A stretch of 64,000 nucleotides of DNA from Burhinus oedicnemus (Eukaryota > Chordata > Aves > Charadriiformes > Burhinidae), in the NCBI GenBank assembly GCA_008921705.1, contig VFFE01007072.1:140057-204056 (forward strand), in the 5' to 3' direction. How positions within the stretch are numbered: the first letter of the stretch is position 1; every line of letters starts with the position of its first letter. Positions 53,090 through 64,000 of the stretch are shown here, piece by piece. Under the pieces are notes generated by a model that worked only from the letters and a program-made list of their open reading frames with translations, was not told the DNA's origin and ran no database searches. Made by a program: the position numbers and the translations under genes.

Positions 53090-55914
53090 AGGGACAGGAG
53101 CTAAATCAGTCACTCCTGTGTTGCCAAAGAACTAAAATAAATGCTTTCTCTGTTCTTCTTGCAGCCATGTGCCTTTCTCTGGTGAACCTTCTCACTGATG
53201 AAAGTGGTGGTCAGTTCAGGCATGTGTTCATGTAGTTACAGCCTTTCAGGCTGTAGTCATTGTTGCCCATGTCATCCACATCAAACCCGCTTGCAGGGAG
53301 TCACTTCAAGATGACAGGGATGGCACAGTTAGAGCTCATCCATCCAGCAGCACATCTTTTCCCAAGTGGCAATTTATAAGGAACAATCTTAATCTTCATA
53401 TTTCCTAACTTGGAATACTCAGTCTTACAGAAAACATATTCCTCTAACACTTTTAGAATGTCTTTAAAAATGTAAATAAATTATTTTACCACATGTAATT
53501 CCATTTAGTAGATCCACAAAGGACAGTCAGCAGCACTGATGTAAAGACATTTAGTTACGCAGCCCAGACTTCCACTAGATGAATTCAAGAAGTAGCTGGT
53601 AAGACTTGTACAGACCAGCCACTCGGAAAAGGACACCTTGGGGGTTGCTGAGATCAGCGTGTTAATCACAGGACAGTAATGTAGATCATGTCCTGTGGGT
53701 TCAGTTCTTGGTTCTTGAGGTGAATCTTACTCTGATTTTTACAGCTAGGCATGTAGTGCATTTGGGGTGTTAAGTTAGCAATTTAGCAATGTGGACTAAT
53801 TTCTGTTGGAATATATGGTCCTGAGTGAACTCTTTCCAACAGAGGAGTAACAGAGCCGGCTTCTGGAGTTCTGCACTGGCCTTCTGTGATCCACCCAGGA
53901 GTGGTGTGGGCTGGCACAACCCAGCAGGTTAGGACAGCAGAAGGGGAATCCGGGTCAGGAAGCTCAGGGAAGTGCACTTTGCACTGGAGCGGCACAGAAC
54001 CAGAGGAGCAAATTCCTTAGAGCTAAGAAGGTTTCCCCCCTGCCCCCAATTTAACTGTTTGTTTTCCCTGGTCAAAGGGTGATTTCTGCAGAGAAAATTC
54101 ACTCAGAGTTATGAATCTTTTCCTGACGGTATGCTTGCTATACCTGGTATTTATAAATTGTTTCAGGAGGGACAAAGCATGCTCAGCGCAGATGGGATGC
54201 CCAGTGATATTTTCAGCAAACTTCCATTAAGTTCTGCCAATCGGCGTGTATACAAATGTGTTATATATATAAATAAATATTTTTATATATTGTATTTATA
54301 TATAAGTATATTTTAAATGGATATATAGAAAATGTATATAGCAAATATAAATAGTATGTATAAATATAAAATATATATATTTTAGAATCTCATCATTTGC
54401 CCAAAATAGGGTTTTTTTCACAGGCACAGCACAAATTTTGCTAAGTTGCGTTTCCATACTGCTATATGTAAACGTAAAGAGCACGCTAAAAAAACCATCT
54501 AAAATATTAGTTCAAGCTCTTGCAAAGTTATTGACTTTTTTCCTGCACTTCTCAGAAACAGCTGAACTGGCTGTACCAAAACCTAAAAATCAAAACAAAA
54601 ACATAACCAGCTAGAGTAAAGAAGGAAAATGTTGTCTCAACGGTTGTATTTGGCAAAATATAAACCACTGAAAACAAGAACTTAATGGGAAAACATTAGA
54701 CAGTTAGAATTATCAGGATCACCTATCATGATCCACTGATCATTTAATAGGGTTAAAATGGAAATTGGTGTTGAGTATAATGAAATCACATTATGGTTTC
54801 ATTTTGCATTTATAGGAAACATCTGGGAATGCTGGAATTTATTCGTATTTTATGTCTCTTAACTCTTGTACCTCATCCCTGAAGTTTCTGAGACTCTTGT
54901 AGTAGTGGGCAACTTTTATCCTTGTAACAGAACTCCTGCCTACACCTAAATCAACCTGAATTTACTAAGAAATTGAAGGCAAGCAATAATCCCTAGGAAG
55001 CGTCCAGCATTTTCTATGACATTTAATTCTCAGCTTTGCATGATAGGCAAGATGTATTCTTATTGCTAATAAGAAAACATTAAAGAAAATAGAGAATGAT
55101 GGGAAAAGTACCTGTTTAGGGACAAAACTTTCATAGAGGTTGAAGAATTCACTTTAGAAGGATTTACAACTTGATGGGTGGGCTGGAGGTGCTTTAACAA
55201 AAGTGGTATCATTTAAACTTAAATTCTCTCTCTAAATTGTGGCTATATAAACATTTAAATTAGAATAGCCATTATATAAATGGAGAAGCAGGCTTCTGGG
55301 TCTGCGTGTTTATGTCTCTCTCTGTCTGCAGATGTTGCATATTTGGAAGGTATATGCAGTTAAATCTTACACTCCAGGACATATAAAATGAGCAAAAAGG
55401 GAGCAATCCTGCAAGACGCTGGGTACCGTGTCTCTGTTCATTGCCACGCTAAAACAACTGCCTGCGGTCATGCCCTGATGGGTCTCCTGTGATGTGTTTA
55501 TAGCTAGAAAGCCTGCTTAAGTGACCTGCTGAGCTTGGTTCAGAGATCAACGCTCTACAAGATTAAGTCTGGATTAATTCACACCCTTGCATTTGATGGT
55601 ATTTTTCAGCTTTCCGATTGTTCACTTTTTGATCCTAATTAATTTTACTTCCTTTTCAAGTTATTTAGGTAGCTAATAAATATACATCCAGTGGTTGCTT
55701 CTGCAGTGAAGGATTATTTTGGCTGCCCTGTAGCGAGCAAGAAGGCTATATCACTTGAAAACAGTATGAGAAGTGTCTATTTTTCTGATGAGTTTTATGG
55801 CAATTACCTTTATGTTTCCACCCGAATGTATCTATCTGTCCTTAAAGAGTCATGCTGTAATTTAGTTTGATAGTTATCTTCTGCTAATAAAAATCTTTTC
55901 CTCTGTGTCTTTAG
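53090..55914. other. Intergenic or AARD intron, no exon recognised
   Basis: Sequence directly upstream of the AARD-like terminal exon. It includes a TA-rich low-complexity stretch at about 54,260-54,385. If AARD is intact this is probably part of its intron, but I could not identify the upstream exon. Confidence 0.5.
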
Positions 55915-56055
55915 CTGGAGGTGCACTCCTCGAGTCGTCAGCGTGCCAGGACTCGACTGGATTTAAACACAGAAATGCAGAGACTGAGAAATGAAAATGA
56001 ACTGTCAGCAGCTTTTGTATCCAAAGCGCTGAACTTTGCCGTGAGCCCAGAATAA
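55915..56055 (+). CDS. AARD: AARD-like terminal coding exon (46 codons plus stop)
   Basis: A polypyrimidine tract and TTTAG acceptor (55914) precede a 46-codon open exon that reads LEVHSSSRQRARTRLDLNTE, then MQRLRNENELSAAFVSKALN and FAVSPE, ending in TAA. It aligns without gaps with my recollection of the human AARD C-terminus (…MHFQNHQLARTLLDLN… and EYELE), about half of 31 residues identical, including ARTxLDLN. The heptad-like MQRLRNENEL suggests a short coiled coil. AARD is a small alanine/arginine-rich protein of poorly known function. In mammals it lies between RAD21 and SLC30A8 in the same orientation as here, which supports the call. The first exon, which should hold the start and the Ala/Arg-rich part, was not found, so the gene is incomplete as seen. 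Confidence 0.7.
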   Translation: MEVHSSSRQRARTRLDLNTEMQRLRNENELSAAFVSKALNFAVSPE

Positions 56056-56630
56056 TAAACGGTGTTTCAAGACACAGACGCTGCAGATGAAATACACGTT
56101 CCATAAATGGTTCTGACAACAACATTATGGATAAGCTGCGCGAGCTTCTTGATCCAATTTGGTAGCAGAACACTCGCCATTGTTTGAAAATTACAGAAAT
56201 ATTTTAGCGAGAGTGTAGGGGAAAGTAATGTTTATATTAGAGTTTGCAGTTTCACTTGTTTTTCGGGGAGAAGACTTTGCTCTTTAAAAAAGTGTCCAAA
56301 AAGTATGCATGTATAGGAAAGGGTCCTTGTCTCATTCTCAAGCTATTCTTCATACATATAATTTTGTACAATTTTCAGTTCTTTAAATGTTTCACTGTGA
56401 TATGTGCCACTTCAGGTATTCATTAATTTAAACGTTCTTTCCTGAAAATGAGAATTTTTAACTGTGCCTTTGATTTAATGCTTTGTAAGTTGCTTTTTTT
56501 AAAGAAAAACAAACTACGTTAGTACCATGCAGCGTTTTAACTTTCATTCCTAGATTCAAGTAGCTAAAGGATCTGAGCGTGATTCGTAAATGCGGAACTG
56601 TCTAGGCAATAAAAATCAGTGCATATAAAA
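56056..56630 (+). other. AARD: Probable AARD 3' UTR
   Basis: AT-rich sequence after the stop codon. An AATAAA overlaps the stop (56054-56059) and another lies at 56608-56613, so cleavage near 56,630 is plausible. The end point is inferred, not seen. Confidence 0.45.
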
Positions 56631-57993
56631 TGTATGTAACTGTAAAATTTAACATTTAACTATAAAATCTAATGTCTACAGGCAGAGGAGAAGCTGACTT
56701 ATTAACCCTTTTATTGCATGCAGGCTTTTTAAGAGGTTTGTGGAATGGGCAAATTTTATATTCATTTTGGTAAATGTGCATTCTGCAGGAATAAAATCTA
56801 TTAGAAGCTCTGTATTGACGTCTCAGTTATTTCTCAGAGGACAACAAGGACAGGCAGTTTGGCCCTCGGAGTTCGTACACGCTCCCACGCTTCTGGGGTT
56901 CTTTTGCAGGTCTCTGGGCTTTTGTAGAGGTCCAAGAAAGCTGCACCTTATGATCCAGTACTTGGATCGCGTATCAGAAGAAAACTAAGTGAAAACAAGA
57001 AAACCAAGTAAAAACAAAGCTCCAGGCAAGTCAAGACAAGTTTGGTCAGAGCAAGGCGTGCAAGCCTCTGTTCTGAGGCCCTGCAAACTCGGTGCATGCC
57101 CAGCAACGGCAATGCTGGGCTGCTAGAGACCATCCCTTCATCTCATGCAGAGCTGTGTGCTGCCTGCTTTTGCCTCGCCCTGCCTTGCCTTCCCCTCTGC
57201 GGCGGTGCCTGAAGGAACCTCAGAAGCCAAACCCAGTCGTATTCTGCAGCCCTTACACTTCTGCGTTTCCCCTCTAAATGAACGTGAGTTTTATCTCAGC
57301 CTGGCAAAGGCAGGCTCAACCGCACTTTGGATGGGAGAAGCTAACGAGCAATTTACTTAAATGGGTACATATTCAAGGCCCAATTTGTTTCTGACTGATG
57401 GCAATAGTAGTCCACCATTGGCTTCAAAGAAAGGTAGATGAGTATTTCTCAGTGACAGTAATATTGCATCTCCTCCTATATGTTGCAATTAAAGTACTGG
57501 AAGTACGGCACAGATCTCCGTAATCGCTTGACTGTGTAATGCAGCTTTTGTCTTTGCAAAAGGTTTCATCCTAAAATAAACTGGAAGGCATATCAGCGTG
57601 TCTTCCATTATAAAAAACTGGCTGTTGATGCTGACTTCATATGAAAATCAGCATCAGAAAGGAGAGCAGGGAAAATGTGTTTCTTTATATAGGGGAAACT
57701 AAAAAAAATGTAATCCAAATGGTTGAAAACCGAGAATGACAGGCTCTTTAGAAAGGCAGATATCACGATAATAAAAATGGCGAAGATTGGACGGCAAAAT
57801 TAATATAATAAAGAAAACCTAATGTTATAGTCTGTATGGTTGAACATTTTAATATGTCAGAGGATGATAGACTTCTGAATTTTCATTAGGGAATTTGAAA
57901 TGGGATATTCATCCTGGTCTCAGATTTTAGTGGCGAGGCTTTAAGTGGTGTCGAAGTCAACACTACAGACTATGGTCTCACTGTAGTGTGGCT
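56631..57993. other. Intergenic, no gene recognised
   Basis: Unique sequence downstream of the AARD-like exon, with no supported feature. Overlapping short frames on both strands near 57.1-57.3 kb have no splice or family support. Confidence 0.65.
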
Positions 57994-58061
57994 GACTGCA
58001 TTCAGCATAACGGCATTTGGGTGAGATGACTGCATTCAGCATAACGGCATTTGGGTGAGAT
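57994..58061 (+). repeat. Perfect 34-bp tandem duplication
   Basis: Two exact head-to-tail copies of a 34-bp unit beginning GACTGCATTCAGCATAACGG lie at 57994-58027 and 58028-58061. No further copies follow. Confidence 0.95.
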
Positions 58062-61000
58062 GGTATTGCCCTTTGCTACCCAAATATGACATTTTCTGTA
58101 GAAGGGAAAATACTACTTATATCAGACATCTTTAAAACTACTGTATATGTACTTTGCTAAATACTGTAGAGTTATATCCCTTTAATACTTCCACATCTTA
58201 AATACCACATTCATATTAATAAAGGATGCTATGTAAGATTTGCATATGTGAAATATATGCAAAAGTATATGTAAAATATGTAAAAAACATGAAAAATCAT
58301 ATGTTCCACACATGAGGGGATGCTGCTGATCATCGACTTTGTGTACACTGTAAATAGTTGTGTTTAATGATCAGTGATTTTTGCTGTCGTTTACTTTAAA
58401 TAGACTCATACATTTCTTGAAAGCAATCTAATTAGCCTGCAAAATAAATATGGATTCATCTTTTATTTTCATTGCTGGCCTTGCCCTCTGCATAAGGAGT
58501 GATGCCATGGTTTTCAGGATGATCAGACACACACAGTATCAAAGTAGTCTAAAAGTAATTAACAACAAGTGCTTCAGCCTTCAGAGTTCAATAGCCAGAT
58601 ATTTATAACACTACCGTTTCTACCCTTGTGGATTACCTACTTGGCAGTTAACCTTACCACTACTGCTCTTACTTCTAAAATGTGTCCTGTTTGTTTCAAA
58701 AGGAACAGGGGAAAAGCAGGGTGACTGGCTCCCGCGCTGGCTGTCAGAGGGCTGCTTGCCTGGCTCTGCCAGAGAGCATCTCCCGAGCTGCTGAGCGGCG
58801 GGGGGCTCAGTCACCACACCCCAGTGACGGAACCCCCTCCTGCTCTTCCTCTCTCTCTCTTTACAGGGTTCCCTCAGCCCATCTGGGGTTTTTCAGTGCT
58901 GGCAGCTCTGCCTTTGAGGGATGTGACTGCCGACATGCACCAAGTGACCATCCTGCTTCTCAACATTATTAATTCTTAACGCCAGGAGTTCTCCGCAGAT
59001 AAGGATTTGAACCACCCAGTCCACGCTGGCTGGCTAGCAAGAATTTACCTGCCCCTGGAGGAAAGCCGGTTTCAATCTGAACAACCTCGTGTTGAGAGAC
59101 TTTGGCGCTGCTTAGGTGTCCCAAGTCTGCCTGGCCTCTGCTGGCAGCCACCCCGCCACAGCCATGTCAGCAGAGGTATCTACCAGGGACCTCTCTGACG
59201 GGGCTTGCTTCCAGCCTAGCTCAAACGCATCCCAAATGAAACAAGTTAAACGAACTGAAGTATTGTCCGAAAGCACAGTTGTGCCCAGATCAGCACTTTT
59301 GCTGGCATTGCTAGGTGTGATTTTTCTGTGTCCGTAGCCAGCACAGCTATGCTCGTAAAGCTTCGTAGTAGAGACCTGGCCAGAATCCTTCAAATCCTCC
59401 CTCGCAGCCTTGGCAAAACAAACCTTTTAACTTTGTTGGAGCCAAGACAGCTCCACTCTTCCCAATTAATAGTCCAGACTTTGTTCTCTCAGCGACCAAA
59501 AATTTGCCCATGTGGGATTGGCTTCTCTCTCCAGTCACCATTGCATATCCTGCTTGAAATATTACCCTGGCACGTCTGCCTGTGCTACTGGATGCCGACA
59601 TCTGTCCTGTGCTTTTGAGAAGACAAATGGAATTCTGTGCACACACCTCTCCTGGTGTGTTAAAGGCTTTGGTTGCCTGTGTCCACAGGGCTTACTTGTG
59701 CGTGTGTGTAGCGCTGGGCTTGCTGGCGGTATACTCCACACCTCCAAGCCCTCTACGCAGAAGCAATGCTGAAGTATCGCCTTCCTGGTCTTGCCTTGAC
59801 ATTTCCTCAGCTGCTGTTATGTTAGCATAAGGCTTTTATTTGCCCAGGATGATGCTTAATTTTGTCCATGTGTAGAGGTGATAAAGTACTTGCATACACT
59901 AGAGGACATTTTCCTAACACCATGTGGTGTGTTTATGATGTGTTGACATTTTTTAGAGAGAAAGAGTGGCTGAAAGAACATCGGAGCATTGCAGAGATAT
60001 GCACGGGTGTTGGGTTGGTGGCAGAGAAGGAACGCAGAGAGATACAAAAGGCAATGGATATTGTGGTTGGTACCTTATTTTCATGCTTCACGTTGGCATT
60101 TCTGGAAGAGTGATGTGGTGAGATCAAGTCCCTCTGCAGAGATGAGATATAAAGCAATAACTCCAAAACTTCTTAATGAAAAAATTAGATAGAGGTGACT
60201 GAAGGCAGTTTGCGTCAATTACCTCTAGTGCCCTAGGACCTCCTCCCAGTGGTACTTCTCTTAGTAGTCCCTCATTCATTTGGATGTCAAACTTGGCCAT
60301 CAAGGGAAGTGCACAGATAATTCACCAGCACTTTCAGCACTCGCAGAAGTTGGCGATCACCAAAGAAACAAGGTGGTTGGCCTCTCAAATTTGTTTGAAT
60401 GCAGGTTTCAAAAGTGGCACGTAGATGATGTGGCTCGGTGCAGTCTACTGACATCCTCTAACACTACAGAGCAGTGCTTTTACATGAAGTAAGCACCAAA
60501 CAGTGCAAATTACCTTACATGAGTGGAAGATATCCATGAAAGCAATTTGGGTCCAGCATGAAAGAAAGCAAGTGAAATAGTGGGGCACTCATTATGTCAG
60601 CTCTGTTTTAAGGAATAGTTGCTAAAATATGTTGTTCATGGACAGCAGCTTTTTCCCACTGATATTTTACCGTGTTTCCAGTGCTAACTTTGCTCAGTTC
60701 TTTGAACTCCTGATGTGAGGGAACAGGTAATTCACAAGAGGTGTATTGACCCTCATTAATCTGATGAAATGTATGGGGAGGATTGATTTATTCACTATAT
60801 TAAATAACCACTTACATGCAAAACACTCTGCTTTCTGACTGGGAACATGAGGATGTGTTGGTTGCTTACAGATTTTTTAATACTTACATGAAACCTTTTG
60901 GCAAAGTCACAGCAGCCTCTCTGTTTTTCAGTTCTGTTTTTCACAGTTAAGCAGACAGCAATGCACATTTAACAAAAACACAGAGCTTTATTAGGCTTAG

Positions 61001-64000
61001 AGGCATGTGCAAGAGACAGCTTTAGAAAAATACTTTCAAGACACGCTAATCGTCTGCAAGAAGTCAATATGCGATGGCACAGTAACCAATGAACAGACAA
61101 GGTCTTCAGGAGATGCGCAGGCTGTAAAACATGCTGCAATGCAACTCCACATAAAAGATGCTGAAGCAATCTCCAAGGGGGTCGCTACATCTCTGTCACA
61201 GCTCAGCACCACACTTGGTCACCGAGGCCGAATGATGCAGCTCTTTGACATCCTCTTCTGAAGTCAGATTGCTGCGCCCAAGCCAGATGATCTCTGCCTG
61301 TGCTCCAGTGCGTGGTACAAGCAGCTCAGCCGTGGCCAGGCTCCTGCTCTCACAGCAAGGGCAGAGCCCTGCTCTGCTCAGAGCCAGCACAGACCACTAA
61401 GTCCGAAGCCCTCTGCTTGTCACGAGCAGCCAGGTACCATCCCACCTTGGAAGTTACTGTTCTTCCAGACCTGCTGATGTGTATTCAGCGTGTGAAAACT
61501 CTGTCATGCAGTTCAGACCTTCGTTAGAAAAACCCAGTCTGTAAATTTTAGTTGGAGTTTTGACAAAATCTGTGGGGAGCAATTATGCAAGGGGCTATTC
61601 CGGCAGATTGTAGGGGTTGTATCCTCTAAGAGGATGAGTGGTGCCAGGCAGCAGTGGTGGGATGCCTGGGATGGGATCCCTGACTGCCAGTAGTGTCCTC
61701 CTCACACCAAAAAATACGTCTGCCATTGGTCTGATTCTGACTGAAACTGCTCTTACCCTTAAAAAGGAAAGAAATCTTAATGCTTCATTTATTGCATATA
61801 TTTGTAAGTTTGGGCTGTACCAACACCTTGAGGAGTAAAGACAAAACTAAATGTTCAGGTTTTCCCATCAGAGAATATACTTGAGTTTCTTTCTATTATT
61901 CGAAGGAGGTTTTGAATTATATGCAAGTCTAAGTTTTTCCATGCAAGTGGACAGATGTCAAATTTTCATCTTAAAAAATTATTTATTATATGTACATTGT
62001 AATAGTAGGTAGCTGTCATCCTTGATGCATATATAGCACTGACCTCATTTAGGCTGGCAGTCTGTGAGTGGATGGAGCTATATGCAGTTAAACTGCGGAG
62101 CACTCCCTCAGGGTAAGGACTCCGCAGTGGAGCACCGCTGCTCTGCCTGGGCAGGTGGACCCCATCAGCACCAAAACTGCCTCTGATAGGGTTTACTTGT
62201 GTGACTCGGCCCTGCAGGACTGGACCTCTGAGCTTCTTCGATTAACCACTAACATATGGAAACACCAAATATAATTCCAGCTCCATCTGTCAGTCTGCTA
62301 GAGATGATTTCAGACTGTGACATAGGATGCACAAAGTGAATAATGGCTTTTTGCTCTATGTGCTTGGTTGAGAAAAAATAATTCCTGACACAAACCCACA
62401 GTTACACAATATCCAATGTACAATGCCATCTTTCAGCTCTACCGATTTTGTACTCTTCCCCTTCCATTTAGCTTTAAAAATGGGAAAACTGACTGACACT
62501 CTGGTTCAATAGGATCTTTGCTGCTAGAAGGAAGGATGTAACAGCATCCTGAGATATGGCGGCTCCAAAATGCTGCAAATCTACTGGCTTAAGTTAGTTG
62601 CAGGGGGAACATCCCTTTGTTGTCAGCCAGTTGGTATAAAGGACAGTTTGGCACAGTGAAGAGGAACTATTAAGAACTCAGCAACAATTTTGAAGCTAAG
62701 CACCCATCCATGTTGTGACCCAGAGAGCAGCAGGAAGTGTTTGGTACTTCTAGCTCTCATCTCACATTTATCTATTTTACACCATTCTGCACAGCCATAC
62801 AGATTCGGCAGAAAATTGCTTTGAAATTAAAACAAGAGTGAAGAGAAGTTGTAAACACGAATAAATAAGAAATAAGGGACAGCAACACCTTGAGGCTCTC
62901 GGTTATTAGGAGAGATTTCAGCCAGTGCCTTGGAATGATCTAGCTGTTTGTCTAGACTTCCTAAGATGGGTTATTCAAGGGCACACGCAGCCTGCGTCAG
63001 GACTGGGCTCTGCAGCATCTGGCTCCCCAGCAGACGTGGAGCTGGAGGGCTGGGTGCTCTTCTGGACTGCAGCCCTTTATCGGCCCTCGCAGTGAAGTTG
63101 TGCCTCTTGGTTACCTGGATGTCAACTGCTACACATATTCCCCTCCTAAACAAACTGCTTTCATCAAGAAAGGAGAAAACCGTAACATTATTACATTACA
63201 TCATCACGTATAGGACCGTGGTTCTATCAAACTGCAAGGGAAAGAATCTTTTGGGAGCATTTTGCTCGTGTAAGTTGAAACCTGTTGACTTTCTCGCTGG
63301 CAAAGCTACATTTGCATGTGGCTTTTATTCCTGGCAGGTGCTTCGGGAGCTGGGTCTTTAAATCTGGCAGTGCCAAACAGCTGCTGCCTGCGGTGGCCCT
63401 TTTGTAACATCTTGCTCCTTTCCTCTCTTTCCATGGACAAACCCCAAAACGATGTGCCTTTTTCCTGGTTGCTGACATAATGGTGCATCCTCCCAAAAAT
63501 AATAAAAGCAGACTGGGAATACAATAGCTGGCCTTTTGGCTAAATATTTTGTAAATACCACAGGAGTATTTTAGGATTAATGACCTACTTGCATTTGTCA
63601 GTCGGGGATATTGTCTGATTCTCTGTCTTTTCAATCTCTTTTGCTTCTGTGTTAATTGATGTCGATGTTCCTTACATGCAGAGGAATATTATTAATCTGA
63701 TAACTGGTCGATCTGCTGTTTTCCCAGGTCCAGCTACCTAAGGTGATTAGTGGATTCCACACATTTCATGAACTCTAAATGTGTATTTAAGCCAAATGTA
63801 CTTTTTAAAGATTTTTTTTAAAAAAGCATGCTAATAAATTAACAGTGAACTGATCAGAAAAATTATTATTTTCTTCAGTTTAAGTAGCAAGTTTTAAGGT
63901 CACTGCTGACAATAGGGCAAACAATGGTTTCATGGACTTTGGAGGAGAAAGGTGTGGATGCAGCTTAATTGCAAGGATTATGGAACTGCTACTCATTCAG
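58062..64000. other. Intergenic, no gene recognised
   Basis: About 5.9 kb to the window end. I looked for first exons of SLC30A8, the expected next gene, and saw none. The longest open frame, 137 codons at 62948-63361 on the plus strand, has no family resemblance, splice support or promoter. An AT-rich low-complexity patch lies at about 58,240-58,300. Confidence 0.6.

Noticed and set aside
54260..54385. TA-rich stretch considered as a structured element
   Set aside because: Simple low-complexity TATA repeats without consistent palindromic design.
61007..61261. 84-codon frame considered as an SLC30A8 or other exon
   Set aside because: No zinc-transporter motifs, no flanking splice sites of quality, and no similarity I could name.
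62948..63361. 137-codon plus-strand open frame
   Set aside because: No recognisable domain, no splice or promoter support, overlapped by several minus-strand frames of similar length; probably chance.

Overview
This window is nuclear DNA from a vertebrate, almost certainly a bird. It holds compact, intron-split coding exons, many CR1 LINE fragments in both orientations ending in the short tail repeats typical of avian CR1, one GC-rich CpG-island promoter, and a solo LTR. No prokaryotic, CRISPR or phage-like architecture was seen. Almost all long open frames are chance frames, CR1 remnants or CpG-island shadows.

Region 1 (1-20,330, minus strand) is most of RAD21 (SCC1/MCD1), the kleisin subunit of cohesin. 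I placed eleven consecutive coding exons (exons 2-12) by protein similarity, GT/AG borders and reading phase. Together they encode residues 1-542. The start codon is at 12908-12906 in exon 2. Exon 1 is untranslated and sits in a CpG island at about 19.6-20.95 kb, so intron 1 is about 7.3 kb. The last exons, which encode the C-terminal winged-helix domain that binds SMC1, lie beyond position 1. Both separase-type sites, the caspase-type site, a nine-glutamine tract and a Glu/Lys-rich acidic stretch are visible.

Region 2 (about 20.9-55.9 kb) is a long AT-rich intergenic interval with no gene I can support. It holds several CR1 fragments, a 444-bp solo LTR with a 4-bp target-site duplication, a 206-bp near-perfect duplication 2.2 kb apart, an (AAGGAG)15 microsatellite and a pyrimidine-skewed block.

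Region 3 (about 55.9-56.6 kb, plus strand) has an acceptor-bounded 46-codon terminal exon that resembles the C-terminus of AARD (alanine and arginine rich domain containing protein). In mammals AARD is the neighbour upstream of the RAD21 promoter, between RAD21 and SLC30A8, so position and sequence agree. Its upstream exon was not found. From about 56.6 kb to the end I see no further gene.

There is no operon-like cooperation here. RAD21 is a housekeeping cohesin gene with a CpG-island promoter, and AARD is a separate gene transcribed away from it. I found no convincing undescribed biological system. The points most worth a second look are the orphan AARD exon, the 206-bp duplication with repeat-flanked insertion borders, the solo LTR, and the U21 tract beside a RAD21 splice donor.
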